Positions 14,850 through 23,547 of a stretch of 47,204 bases of DNA are shown here, in pieces (position 1 is the stretch's first letter; every line of letters starts with the position of its first letter). A program made the position numbers and the translations under genes. This stretch comes from Microcaldota archaeon (lineage in GTDB: Archaea; Micrarchaeota; Micrarchaeia; Micrarchaeales; Micrarchaeaceae), in assembly GCA_028866905.1 (NCBI GenBank), contig JAGWHI010000005.1:1-47204 (forward strand), read 5' to 3'. The notes below the pieces were generated by a model. That model saw nothing but the letters and a program-made list of their open reading frames with translations. It was not told the origin of the DNA and searched no databases.

Positions 14850-17198
14850 TTGGCAGAAAGAACAAATGATGCAAAGCTCCAATCAGCCCTCGAGTATCTG
14901 GTCACCTACGGCTGGGCTCTTGTTATAATCGCTGTTGCGGCAGTCCTGCTTTACGCTTACATAAACTCTCCAGGCCAGGTCACTTCGTCGTCGTGCAACT
15001 TCGTGCAGGGAGCGTACTGCAATGACATGGTTCTGGGAACCAACATAACCACCCACCAGACCGTGGTTGCGTTCTACCTGACGAACATACAACAGTACCC
15101 GATAGAAAGCCCGACGATATACGCGAACGTGAACGGCACGAACTCCACTGGCAATGCATGCAAACCAAACTTCGTTCTGGCAGGCGGCTCCATCATTTGC
15201 ATACTCAACCTTCCAGTCACGACGACACTCGGCGCATTGGTGTCAGGGAACGTGTACCTTAAGGCGAAATACTGCGGGCTTGTGAACATACCGAACTCTG
15301 CTGCATCGTGCGCAGCCGCGCCGTACCAGACATTCCTTGGCAGCTTCGTCGGCCATGCGCAACCCGTAGTCAATCCCAATGTTACTCTCTCCATAACCGC
15401 CAATACACTGAGGCCACCGGCCAACAACCAGAAGGATGCGCTGTTCGTTCATGTAAAACTGCTGGGGTATCCTCTGAACGCAGCGACTGTGAATCTCACA
15501 ACAAACAATTCAGGCTACACCGTATCGCCGAACCCTGTAAGATCAAACACCACAGGCATCGCTCTTTCGTACATCAACAGCACAATCGTAGGGAATGTCA
15601 TCGTGACCGCAAACTATTCCGGTACACTTGCCAACATCACCCTCGACTTCCTTCCCGTGTCGTACATAGGCTTCGGGCTTCCGAGCTATTCCAGCAGCGT
15701 CTGCGGCACGTCCCCAATAATAACAATAGACGGAACAAACTACGACTATGCACAGCTTACGTCACAACTGTCATTCGCAACCGGTTCGTCGCACAACTAT
15801 TGCATAATATCCCCCGCATGCTCGAACGGCAATACCCAGTACATCTTCAACAGCATAGTGATCGGAGGCGTCACCTACACCAACCAGTGCGGGATAATAA
15901 ACGTAAACGGAAACACGACCATAGTGATACTGCCGACCGTCCAATACCACCTGTCGGAATCGGCCAACCCGAACTTCGGTGGCACTGTGAGTCCCGGCAG
16001 CGGATGGTTCGACAGCGGGAGCCCGGTCACGATAAACGAGATCACGAACCCCGGCTGGTTCTTCAACGGATGGACCGGCAGCCCATACTCCGGCGCGTCG
16101 ACATCGGACACCTTCACGATAACAGCCCCTGCAACAGAGACCGCTGGCTTCTACAGCACTACTACAACCACGACGACTTCAACATCAACCAGTACTTCCA
16201 CAACCACATCGACATCTACTTCGACCTCCACCTCTACAACTACATCGACTTCAACATCTACAACAACCACATCAACAATAGCCCAGACCTACAACCCACC
16301 AGGCGGGAACTTCAACGGAGACATAATATACAGCTCAAGCACTCAGCTCACAAGCTCGGCTATAGCTTCAAATATGATACTGGTTGAAACCGGTGTAACG
16401 GTAAACGAAAATGGAAACTATCTGGAAGGCAACGTATCATTCTATAACTACGGAACAGTGACTGACGACTACGATGGCGGTGCAGGCGGAGCAGGCGGAT
16501 ACGTCAATGCAGGCAGTGTTTGCTACGAAGGAACAGGGTACGTTAGCAGCGACTATTCTCCAAATGGCGTTGGAGGTACAGCTGGCAGGTCAAGGACCTC
16601 ACGCTACCTTTCTACAACTTTAACTGGTGGAACCGGGGGCACCGGCGGCCAGACTGGCCAATGGTCATGCTGGGCGATCCAAAATGGCGGTCCAGGCGGC
16701 CTTGGCGGAGGTATTGTTGAAATCTACACCTACAATCTTGTAAACTCAGGGTCAATAAGCGCAAGCGGTTTCAATGGCGGAGCCGGGGGCAACGGATTCT
16801 ACATCCAAAGAAATTCTTTTGCACTTTCCCCCAACGGAGGCGCTGGTGGAGGGACAGGGGGAAGTGGTGGAACAGTATTCATAGGGAACACTATACCAAT
16901 AAGTAATACTGGAACTATACAAGCAAATGGCGGTGTAGGTGGAAAAGGGGGTGAGGGTGGCTATGACACAGGGAGCGGGTGCATTACTTATGGCGGTGCC
17001 GGAGGGACAAACGCAGGCGGAGGCGGCAGCGCAATAGCAAGTTGTGGTGCTGGCAACTGCCTTACACAGAATACAAACGATTGCAGCGGCGGCGCAGGTG
17101 GCGGTGGAGCAGCTGGCGGTGTTGGTAGTGGTAACGGGGCTAACGGAAGCGGAACTGGAAGCAGCGGTCAAGTAATAGAAAAATATTGGGTCAGTTAA
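14850..17198 (+). CDS. Giant pilin-like surface protein with Big/InlB-like head, Thr/Ser stalk and Gly-rich tip (paralog A)
   Basis: A 782-residue protein starting at TTG 14850, with GGGGAG just upstream. The class III signal peptide has pre-peptide AERTNDAKL, then Gln11 as +1, Glu15 as +5 and the hydrophobic helix YLVTYGWALVIIAVAAVLLY. The head (40-435) includes a Cys-rich beta domain, an invasin-like Ig segment (about 190-270: VHVKLLGYPLNAATVNLTT), and a divergent InlB-type repeat (about 365-435: GGTVSPGSGWFDSGSPVTIN, WFFNGWTGSPYSG). The stalk (436-476) is only Thr and Ser. The tip (477-782) is Gly-rich, with a GGGIVEIYTYNLVN repeat, and ends KYWVS. Many N-x-S/T sequons suggest N-glycosylation. 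The head is nearly identical to that of paralog B. Expected location: cell surface, as adhesin or fibre subunit. Confidence 0.85.
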   Translation: MAERTNDAKLQSALEYLVTYGWALVIIAVAAVLLYAYINSPGQVTSSSCNFVQGAYCNDMVLGTNITTHQTVVAFYLTNIQQYPIESPTIYANVNGTNSTGNACKPNFVLAGGSIICILNLPVTTTLGALVSGNVYLKAKYCGLVNIPNSAASCAAAPYQTFLGSFVGHAQPVVNPNVTLSITANTLRPPANNQKDALFVHVKLLGYPLNAATVNLTTNNSGYTVSPNPVRSNTTGIALSYINSTIVGNVIVTANYSGTLANITLDFLPVSYIGFGLPSYSSSVCGTSPIITIDGTNYDYAQLTSQLSFATGSSHNYCIISPACSNGNTQYIFNSIVIGGVTYTNQCGIINVNGNTTIVILPTVQYHLSESANPNFGGTVSPGSGWFDSGSPVTINEITNPGWFFNGWTGSPYSGASTSDTFTITAPATETAGFYSTTTTTTTSTSTSTSTTTSTSTSTSTSTTTSTSTSTTTTSTIAQTYNPPGGNFNGDIIYSSSTQLTSSAIASNMILVETGVTVNENGNYLEGNVSFYNYGTVTDDYDGGAGGAGGYVNAGSVCYEGTGYVSSDYSPNGVGGTAGRSRTSRYLSTTLTGGTGGTGGQTGQWSCWAIQNGGPGGLGGGIVEIYTYNLVNSGSISASGFNGGAGGNGFYIQRNSFALSPNGGAGGGTGGSGGTVFIGNTIPISNTGTIQANGGVGGKGGEGGYDTGSGCITYGGAGGTNAGGGGSAIASCGAGNCLTQNTNDCSGGAGGGGAAGGVGSGNGANGSGTGSSGQVIEKYWVS
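16155..16277 (+). repeat. 41-codon Thr/Ser coding repeat (stalk of paralog A)
   Basis: An uninterrupted run of Thr and Ser codons between the InlB-like repeat and the Gly-rich tip. The 52 bp at 16108-16159, just before and into this run, are identical to 36589-36640 in paralog D, although the rest of the two heads differ at many synonymous positions. Confidence 0.88.
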
Positions 17199-17250
17199 TC
17201 CTGCAGGACTGAACACCGTGTAACTGTTTCATATTCTGTACACATAAAGT

Positions 17251-17297
17251 AATAAGGATTAATTATTCCATCACGATGGAATAAAACCATCCTTATT
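17251..17297. repeat. Nested inverted repeat (19 bp of stem) upstream of the radical SAM gene
   Basis: Outer arms AATAAGGAT (17251-17259) and ATCCTTATT (17289-17297) enclose inner arms TTATTCCATC (17263-17272) and GATGGAATAA (17275-17284), separated by only two bases. All pairs are perfect, with a 3 by 4 nt internal bulge between the two stems. It lies 53 bp after the stop of paralog A and about 40 bp before the TATA box of the radical SAM gene. It could be a terminator, an mRNA-stabilising hairpin, a small structured RNA or a dimeric operator. The rest of the 191-bp gap (17199-17389) is AT-rich and holds no gene. Confidence 0.6.
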
Positions 17298-17337
17298 GGG
17301 ATACAAATTATGAAAGAAGGTAAAGCGTTGGATAGCA

Positions 17338-17350
17338 AATATTTAAATAC
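17338..17350 (+). promoter_or_regulatory. TATA box of the radical SAM gene
   Basis: ATATTTAAATACT is a strong archaeal TATA box. Transcription would start near 17365, giving a leader of about 25 nt that contains the GGTGA ribosome binding site at 17380-17384. Confidence 0.6.
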
Positions 17351-17389
17351 TTTCGAACCGCCCTTCCTAGCAGATACTTGGTGAAATTG

Positions 17390-19351
17390 ATGTCTGGAAA
17401 CGAGATACAGATAGAGGTTGGCGTGGACCAGAACCTGATTAACAACATTAACAACAAGAGGCCGGAGATAAAGGAGGAGACAGAGGCCGCAAGATCCTTG
17501 GATCCGATACTGGCGCCATACCACAGGACCATAGAGGAAATGGAAAAGATGCCTGTGATAGAGAAGACGATGACCGTCTGCCCGGAGTGCAAGCTCATAG
17601 TCCAGGGCATAATCTACAAGGACGGGGACAACGTGATGATAAGGAAGTTCTGCCCAGAGCACAAGTGGAATGTCGAGAAGTATTGGGAGGACTACGACAT
17701 GTACATGAAGATGCGCAGGTACAACTACTACGGCAGAGGCTTCGACAACCCGAACTACCTCAACAAGGGGGCGATGTGCCCGTTCGACTGCGGAATGTGT
17801 GAAAGGCACAAGTCGCACACAGGTCTTGCCAATGTGGTTGTCACCAACAGGTGCCACCTCAGCTGCTGGTACTGCTTCTTCTACGCCAAGGAGGGAGAGT
17901 CGATATACGAGCCGAGCGTGGACGAGCTTGACAAGATATTCAAGAACCTCAGGAACCAGAAGCCGATCCCTGCGAACGCCATCCAGATAACTGGCGGAGA
18001 GCCGACAATGCACCCGAAGATAGAGGAGATTATACTGAAGGCCAAGGAGGCCGGCTTCGACCAGATACAGCTCAACACCACAGGCATAAACCTCGGGCTC
18101 GATCAGGAGTTCGCGAAGAGGCTCAGGCACGCCGGCGCGGGAACGCTCTACATGAGCTTCGACGGCGTGAGCGCGAGGGCCAACCCGAAGAACCACTGGG
18201 AGGCGCCGCTCGCGATCGATGCGGCTAGGAAGGCAGGCATAAACATAGTGCTTGTGCCTACAGTCATAAGGACGATAAACGACCATGAGCTCGGCTCGAT
18301 AATCAACTTCGCGCTGAACAACACGGACGTGATAAAGGCGGTGAACTTCCAGCCCGTGTCGCTGGTGGGTCGCATGCCAACAAGGCTGCGCGAGAAGCAG
18401 AGGATCACGATACCCGGCGCCATAAAGCTCATAGAGCAGCAGACCAACGGCGTTATAGCGAAGGAGGATTGGTTCTCAGTGCCATACGTCGGAGGAATAA
18501 ACAAGTTCATAGAGGCGCTCACAGGCCAGTACAAGTACGACCTCTCGATACACTTCGCTTGCGGCGCAGGGTCGTACATATTCCTGGACAAGGACAACAA
18601 GATAATACCGCTGACAAGCTTCGTCGACGCGGCCGGTCTCCTGGAGCACCTGCAGCGTGCTGTCAACGAGATGCAGGACAAGAACAAGTTCGACAGGCGC
18701 ATGATAGCCATAAAGTACATGCTGTCGATCAACAAGTTCATAGACAAGAAGAACCAGCCAAAGTCGCTGAACTTCGGAAAGATGCTCATGTCGCTCTTCC
18801 TGAAGCACGACTTCTCTGCGTTGGGCGCCTTCCAGCTGAAGACGCTGTTCCTCGGAATGATGCACTTCCAGGACGAGCACACCTACGACATACACAGGGT
18901 GGAGAAGTGCGACATACATTATGCCCAACCGGACGGGGAGGTTCTCCCGTTCTGCACTTTCAACGTGTTCCCGGAGGTATACAGGGACAAGATCCAGAGG
19001 CAGTACAGCATCCCGTCGAGGGAGTGGGAGTCTATGCACCCAGGCTGGAACTACCCGAAGGACAAGTACACCAGGAACATAAAGGAGCTCACGGCCTCGC
19101 AGGTCTACAGGAAGACCTACGGCGAGATGATCGACTACTTCGCGCTGCCGATAAACGGGAGCAAGCCGGTGTCAAACTTCGCCAACCTTAAGTTCGAGGA
19201 CGCGCCCAAGATGGCTGCAGCCCCGAAGCAGGAGAAGCACGAGGAGCACGACGGATGCGGCTGCGGAGGAAACTGCGGCTGCGGCGCAGAGGCGTCCGAA
19301 TCCGATGGCTGCGGATGCGGTTCCGGAGGATGCGGCTGCGGAGGCCAGTGA
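17390..19351 (+). CDS. Radical SAM protein of the tetraether lipid synthase (Tes, COG1964) family
   Basis: A 653-residue protein. It has an N-terminal rubredoxin-like site (C64-P-E-C67, C88-P-E-H), a second cluster (C130-x3-C134-x2-C137, CPFDCGMC), the radical SAM triad C155-x3-C159-x2-C162 (CHLSCWYC) and the SAM-binding ITGGEPTMHP. This cysteine layout matches the family of MJ0619, which couples two lipid chains to form the tetraether (GDGT) core. A different C-C bond-forming or methylating reaction cannot be excluded within COG1964. The last 35 residues are unusual: a Gly/Cys tail with eight cysteines in C-G-C pairs. The start is the ATG at 17390, preceded by GGTGA; an upstream in-frame TTG at 17378 overlaps that site. 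An unknown gene follows after 28 bp and is probably co-transcribed. Confidence 0.82.
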   Translation: MSGNEIQIEVGVDQNLINNINNKRPEIKEETEAARSLDPILAPYHRTIEEMEKMPVIEKTMTVCPECKLIVQGIIYKDGDNVMIRKFCPEHKWNVEKYWEDYDMYMKMRRYNYYGRGFDNPNYLNKGAMCPFDCGMCERHKSHTGLANVVVTNRCHLSCWYCFFYAKEGESIYEPSVDELDKIFKNLRNQKPIPANAIQITGGEPTMHPKIEEIILKAKEAGFDQIQLNTTGINLGLDQEFAKRLRHAGAGTLYMSFDGVSARANPKNHWEAPLAIDAARKAGINIVLVPTVIRTINDHELGSIINFALNNTDVIKAVNFQPVSLVGRMPTRLREKQRITIPGAIKLIEQQTNGVIAKEDWFSVPYVGGINKFIEALTGQYKYDLSIHFACGAGSYIFLDKDNKIIPLTSFVDAAGLLEHLQRAVNEMQDKNKFDRRMIAIKYMLSINKFIDKKNQPKSLNFGKMLMSLFLKHDFSALGAFQLKTLFLGMMHFQDEHTYDIHRVEKCDIHYAQPDGEVLPFCTFNVFPEVYRDKIQRQYSIPSREWESMHPGWNYPKDKYTRNIKELTASQVYRKTYGEMIDYFALPINGSKPVSNFANLKFEDAPKMAAAPKQEKHEEHDGCGCGGNCGCGAEASESDGCGCGSGGCGCGGQ

Positions 19352-19379
19352 TCCTCGCTAACGATTATAGGTTGTCACA

Positions 19380-20081
19380 ATGGACCATAGGGAAGTAGTC
19401 CACGAAAGCCAGTACCAGAAGGACCTCAAGCAGCAGGCTGAGGCCGAGGAGAAGGAGTACGACGACTACGTTGTGGAGGATGGCAAGAGGTTCAGGGTGC
19501 CGTACAAGATGATAAAGAGGGTCGTGTTCCGCGATGTCAGCCAGAAGGAGATGGTCGACCTCGAGCACGCAGCAAGGCTCCAGTACAGGCTCATGCTGCA
19601 GGATCCGATAATCAAGGCCAGCATAAACTACGTCAAGTCCACGATAACGGTACTGTTCAACCCTGACACGGCCGAGAATAGGAGGGAGAAGATCAGCGTA
19701 GACCAGCTCATAAAATTCCTCGCGGACGAGGGCGTCCATGTCGACAGGTCCAAGATGGATCTCGAGGACTACGACTATTACAAGAACTTCTACTCATACG
19801 CTTTCAACCCCCCATCGATAAGGGAGCGCCCGCCTTATGGGTACAGCATGAAGCAGTGGAAGGACATGAAGGACGAGTACCTGAAGAAGTACGAGGAGGG
19901 CAACGTAAAGAAGCTCGAGAAGTTCCAACAGTGGCGCAAGGAGTACGAGGCCACGCACTGGAATGCAGAGCAGGCGGAAGGCCAGAATGATAATGGAAAG
20001 AAGCCGCTCCTTGCCGGGATATTCTCAAGGAAGAAGCCGAAGGCGAACAAGGACAAGGGCTTCTGGTTCCACGGTGTCTGA
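19380..20081 (+). CDS. Unknown protein downstream of the radical SAM gene
   Basis: A 233-residue soluble protein. The middle (about 45-115) reads as alternating helix and strand, with SINYVKSTITVLFNPD followed by VDQLIKFLADEGVHVD. This resembles the ferredoxin-like beta-alpha-beta pattern of heavy-metal-associated domains, but it lacks their Cys-x-x-Cys. The N-terminus is charged and the C-terminus is a Lys/Glu-rich helix followed by a basic tail ending KGFWFHGV. No signal peptide or membrane helix is present. It starts at ATG 19380, 28 bp after the Tes-like gene, so a role as a partner or substrate-delivery protein for that enzyme is possible. I do not recognise the family. Confidence 0.75.
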   Translation: MDHREVVHESQYQKDLKQQAEAEEKEYDDYVVEDGKRFRVPYKMIKRVVFRDVSQKEMVDLEHAARLQYRLMLQDPIIKASINYVKSTITVLFNPDTAENRREKISVDQLIKFLADEGVHVDRSKMDLEDYDYYKNFYSYAFNPPSIRERPPYGYSMKQWKDMKDEYLKKYEEGNVKKLEKFQQWRKEYEATHWNAEQAEGQNDNGKKPLLAGIFSRKKPKANKDKGFWFHGV

Positions 20082-20083
20082 GG

Positions 20084-20431
20084 CTAGTAAGCCCCAGTGC
20101 CCCGCTCCTCTTTCTTGTACTTCTCCCAGTTAACAATGTGCAATATCTCCAGTATCTGGGTGGCGTCCAAGTTGACCTCCTTTCCACCGATCTCGAACTT
20201 GAACACCTTTGCATAAGCGCTTGTCCTCTCGGACTCGTTCACCTCCCTCGGCCTGTCGTGGTGGTAGCCCTTGATTATGAACTTCGCCTGATCCTCAAAT
20301 TTCGCGACGTTCTGTATGTCGGCGAACCTGAAACTGACCGTATCGTACACAAGCATAGATTTCTCGTGCACCACGCTGCCAGCTCCCATCACGCTCTGCT
20401 GTCCATGGCTCTTGTTTTTGTTTCCGCTCAT
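20084..20431 (-). CDS. Small unknown protein at the end of the pheST operon
   Basis: About 115 residues. A polar N-terminus (MSGNKNKSHGQQ) is followed by a beta-rich central part (SMLVYDTVSFRFADIQNVAKF, QAKFIIKGYHHD) and helices at the C-terminus (DATQILEILHIVNWEKYKKE). The start is set at the ATG at 20431, because GTGAG lies immediately upstream in the Shine-Dalgarno position; the GTG at 20440 is part of that site. The gene begins 16 nt after the pheT stop in the same direction, so it is likely co-transcribed. The function is unknown. It converges with the unknown gene at 19380, with 2 bp between the stop codons. Confidence 0.72.
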   Translation of the reverse strand: MSGNKNKSHGQQSVMGAGSVVHEKSMLVYDTVSFRFADIQNVAKFEDQAKFIIKGYHHDRPREVNESERTSAYAKVFKFEIGGKEVNLDATQILEILHIVNWEKYKKEERGTGAY

Positions 20432-20446
20432 TTTTCTCACATATAT

Positions 20447-22093
20447 TTACTCGTATTTAACGTTAGGGTTGATGACGAATTCGCCCGCTACCACGGGCTC
20501 CTCCATGCCGAAGTTGACCAGCACGTTAGGGTGTATCTCCCCGAAATAGCATAAGAGGTTATCGCCGGAGTATGCGGCCGCCGCCCTGCCTTCTATGAAA
20601 GCCGGGTCCTTATAGCCCTCTATCCTGAAGTCCTTCACCCCCATCTGCCTAAGCACAGTTTCGGCATGGGCCTTGGCCTCTGCGAAGTTCGCCTTGGAGT
20701 GCTCGCTCACGAATGCCATCCTGGTCTGCTCGACCACCTGCCCGCCGTCGATGCTGAAAACGGAGCCCACCTCGAACAGCTTCTGTGGCATGCGTTCGTG
20801 TGTCGCAGCGCCGAGATTGGCGAGCAACCCCGGTAGTATCCTGGTCCTGAGCATCGTGGCCGATTCGCTCTTGGAATATTCTATCCTGACATGGTCCGCC
20901 CTTGCGCGGGCTCCCATTTTTGCGTAATTGGTCTCCTGGCCCGTAAGCAGCGTATTGAGCGCCTGCGAGAATCCCAGGCCGACCATGAACATCGAGAGCC
21001 TCCTCTCCCTCTCTATGTAGTCCTGCGGTATCCCGATGGAGAAGCCGACCACGGGAAGCGGGTTTATCCTGTCGTAGCCGAAGGCGATCGCAACGTCCTC
21101 TACAAGATCCTGGTCGTTGAGCAGGTCTATCCTGTACGGCGGGACATACGCGACAACGTCCTTGCCGAACCTGGCTGCGTAATATCCCATCTTGTTGAGC
21201 ATCCCTATAAGGCCGTTCTGCGTCAGCGGCACGCCGATCGTCCTTTCCGCGCCGATCACCTTCAGCTTCATCTCGGTGTCGGGCAGCTCCGGAGTCACTG
21301 AGGATTCGCCGTTCGCGTACTTTATCCTGCAGGGGTAGACCTTTGCCCCAGCGTCCATGAGCGAGCATGCGACCAGCCGGGCGGCCGCCTCCATAGACGG
21401 CCGGGACGTTCCCGTGAGCTCTATGAACAGGCTCTTCGTCTGTTCCTGCACCGCGGTCTGGTTGCAGTTTATTATCGGGACCAGCGCGAGCACCTTCTCC
21501 GAGTCCTTTATCACGGGGAATGGGCCCTTCTCGCCGACCATGCCGGCGTACTCCTGCCCCTTCCTGCTCCCTATAGCCACGCTTGAGAGGTCGGCCTCCG
21601 CCCTCCCGCCCAACGGCACCATCCTGCCCTCCTTCTGCATCGTGTACGTTATCGCGCCCTTGACCTTTGAGAGGTCGTGTATGCCTATCGCGAACTTCTT
21701 CCTGCGCCTCCCGTAAGTGTCGCTCAGCTTGTCTGTGAAGTTTATAAGGTATTTCAGCATGTTGCCAGCAAGGTTGGCGTTCTCGACCACCATCGCAGCC
21801 ATGTAGGGCCTTGCCTTCTGCAGCGATGCGTCTACCGTTATGTCCAACCTCGGCACGTCAGTCAGCTTGTACCTGCCCTCCCGCGCCTCCAGCGCGCCAG
21901 TGAAGTACTTTACGGCGCGGACGAACCCGCGGAAGCTGAGCATGTCAGGCCTGTTGTTGGTCACGTCTATCATTATGTTCTCGGCGTCCCTGGATTCTAC
22001 GGACATGCCTATCGCCGAGACTATGTCCTCGAGCTTCGCGTAGTCTATCCCCTCGGCCTTGAGGTCCTTTGCTGCGAAGGTAACGGTTGCCAT
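20447..22093 (-). CDS. pheT: Phenylalanyl-tRNA synthetase beta subunit
   Basis: About 548 residues, the archaeal/eukaryotic length (bacterial PheT is about 800 and carries extra domains). Visible parts are the B3/B4 region with ARPYMAAMVVENANLAGNML, the B5 domain (about 270-340) and the catalytic-like module (EDVAIAFGYDRINPLP, LSMFMVGLGFSQALNTLLTG). The C-terminus is FGEIHPNVLVNFGMEEPVVAGE. It pairs with PheS to form the heterotetramer that charges tRNA-Phe, and provides tRNA binding and, through B3/B4, editing. The ATG at 22093 shares one base with the PheS stop (TGATG), while a TTG at 22096 would give a 4-nt overlap; both imply translational coupling. Confidence 0.95.
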   Translation of the reverse strand: MATVTFAAKDLKAEGIDYAKLEDIVSAIGMSVESRDAENIMIDVTNNRPDMLSFRGFVRAVKYFTGALEAREGRYKLTDVPRLDITVDASLQKARPYMAAMVVENANLAGNMLKYLINFTDKLSDTYGRRRKKFAIGIHDLSKVKGAITYTMQKEGRMVPLGGRAEADLSSVAIGSRKGQEYAGMVGEKGPFPVIKDSEKVLALVPIINCNQTAVQEQTKSLFIELTGTSRPSMEAAARLVACSLMDAGAKVYPCRIKYANGESSVTPELPDTEMKLKVIGAERTIGVPLTQNGLIGMLNKMGYYAARFGKDVVAYVPPYRIDLLNDQDLVEDVAIAFGYDRINPLPVVGFSIGIPQDYIERERRLSMFMVGLGFSQALNTLLTGQETNYAKMGARARADHVRIEYSKSESATMLRTRILPGLLANLGAATHERMPQKLFEVGSVFSIDGGQVVEQTRMAFVSEHSKANFAEAKAHAETVLRQMGVKDFRIEGYKDPAFIEGRAAAAYSGDNLLCYFGEIHPNVLVNFGMEEPVVAGEFVINPNVKYE

Positions 22094-23538
22094 CAATCTC
22101 CCATGTTAAGCTCGGACCTCGCCCTAAGCCAGTCCGGGTCGTTCTTGTAAAGCGTTATGAGCGAGTCTATGTCCATGCAGTTGAACATCAGCCTGTCGAT
22201 TCCCCCGCCCCAGGCGAGCACAGTCTTGTTCGTGCCCATGGCCTTGGTTATCTCCTTCCTGATTACTCCGCCGCCGTTGAGCTCCATCCATTCCTTGTAC
22301 TTCTCGTTGTAGTAGAACACCTCGAGGCCGGGCTCCACGAACGGGAAGTACGCGGGCTTCACCCTTATCTCTATGCCGAGCGCGGAGTAGAACTTCCGCA
22401 TTATGTATATCAGGTTCGCCAGTGTGAGGTTGTCGCCCATCACTATGCCGTCGTGCTGGTAGAGCTCGGCAACGTGCTTGTAGTCTATGCTCTCGTTCCT
22501 GAAGACCTTGCCTACGGAGAAGAGCTTTATCGGGTAGCTGGTCTGCATCTCGTTTGCGAACCTCCTTATGTACCTGACGGACACGCTGGTGGTGTGCGTC
22601 CTCAGCACGGCCTGCTTGGCCAGCTCCTCGCGCCATTTCTCGCCCCAGCCCTTCTCCTGCATGCGCTTGACGCTCTTCAGCAGCTCCATGTCCTTCACAT
22701 CGAGCAGCTTCGGGTTCGCCAAGTAGAACGTGTCCTGCATCTCCCTCGTCGGGTGGTCCTGCGGCGAGAACAGAGCATCGAATGTCCAGAAGGCCGGCTC
22801 GATTATCGGGCCGGATATCTCGGAGAAGCCCATGCGCAGCCATGTGTTGCGCACAGCGTCTATGAGCTCGGTGAGCGGATGGAGCCTTGCTGGCATAGTG
22901 CGCTCCGACGGCGCCGATATGTCGTACGCGCGAAGCCCTTTCTTCTCCCACTCACGGCTCTTTATCATCTCCTTGCTCAGCTGTCCTATCCCGAAGTCCT
23001 CCCTGACCTCGAGCTTCTCGCCTGCCGGGGTTATCGTTATGGCCCCTGTGGCTTTCTTCTCTACGGTCTGTATCAGGTGCCTGGACTCGAGCAGCGAGAC
23101 CATCTTGCGGTCCACGGCCTTGCCCGACCTGATGGCGTTGAGCGATTCCCTCTGAGGATAAGAATCGCCGGACGCGGCCTTCTCGCCCTCCTTTGTGAGA
23201 ATGAGCTTCCCAGCCTTTATGATCACCCATCCGTTGTTCTTCGCCCACGTTATCGCGATTTGGCTGCCAGCCTTGCCTATGTCGATCTGGCCTGCCTTCC
23301 TTATCTCCCTGGCCAGCCGCTCCTCGGGGAAGCCATCGGTGTAGCGCTCCCCCTCCTCGGTAAGCGTTGCATCGACCCGCGTCTCCTTGGATACCTTGAC
23401 CGCGCCCCTCCCTGACAGGTTCTCGAGCGCCCACATTATCTGGTCCTGGCCAAGGCCCACTTCCTCCTTGAGCTCCTCCATGGTCGAGCTCTTCCTCTTC
23501 TTCAGGAACGCAAGAACCAGGGCCTCGTACTCATGCAT
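22093..23538 (-). CDS. pheS: Phenylalanyl-tRNA synthetase alpha subunit
   Basis: A 481-residue archaeal-type PheS. The N-terminal 200 residues hold winged-helix modules that bind DNA/tRNA (MHEYEALVLAFLKKRKSSTM and EELKEEVGLGQDQIMWALEN). The catalytic class II core follows, with motif 1 (RLHPLTELIDAVRNTWLRMG), motif 2 (SVGKVFRNESIDYKHVAEL) and motif 3 (KTVLAWGGGIDRLMFNCMDI). It forms phenylalanyl-adenylate and transfers Phe to tRNA. The ATG at 23538 is preceded by GGGATCAC. The gene follows a membrane-anchored protein by 9 nt and overlaps pheT at its end, giving a four-gene operon. Confidence 0.95.
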   Translation of the reverse strand: MHEYEALVLAFLKKRKSSTMEELKEEVGLGQDQIMWALENLSGRGAVKVSKETRVDATLTEEGERYTDGFPEERLAREIRKAGQIDIGKAGSQIAITWAKNNGWVIIKAGKLILTKEGEKAASGDSYPQRESLNAIRSGKAVDRKMVSLLESRHLIQTVEKKATGAITITPAGEKLEVREDFGIGQLSKEMIKSREWEKKGLRAYDISAPSERTMPARLHPLTELIDAVRNTWLRMGFSEISGPIIEPAFWTFDALFSPQDHPTREMQDTFYLANPKLLDVKDMELLKSVKRMQEKGWGEKWREELAKQAVLRTHTTSVSVRYIRRFANEMQTSYPIKLFSVGKVFRNESIDYKHVAELYQHDGIVMGDNLTLANLIYIMRKFYSALGIEIRVKPAYFPFVEPGLEVFYYNEKYKEWMELNGGGVIRKEITKAMGTNKTVLAWGGGIDRLMFNCMDIDSLITLYKNDPDWLRARSELNMGD

Positions 23539-23547
23539 GTGATCCCG

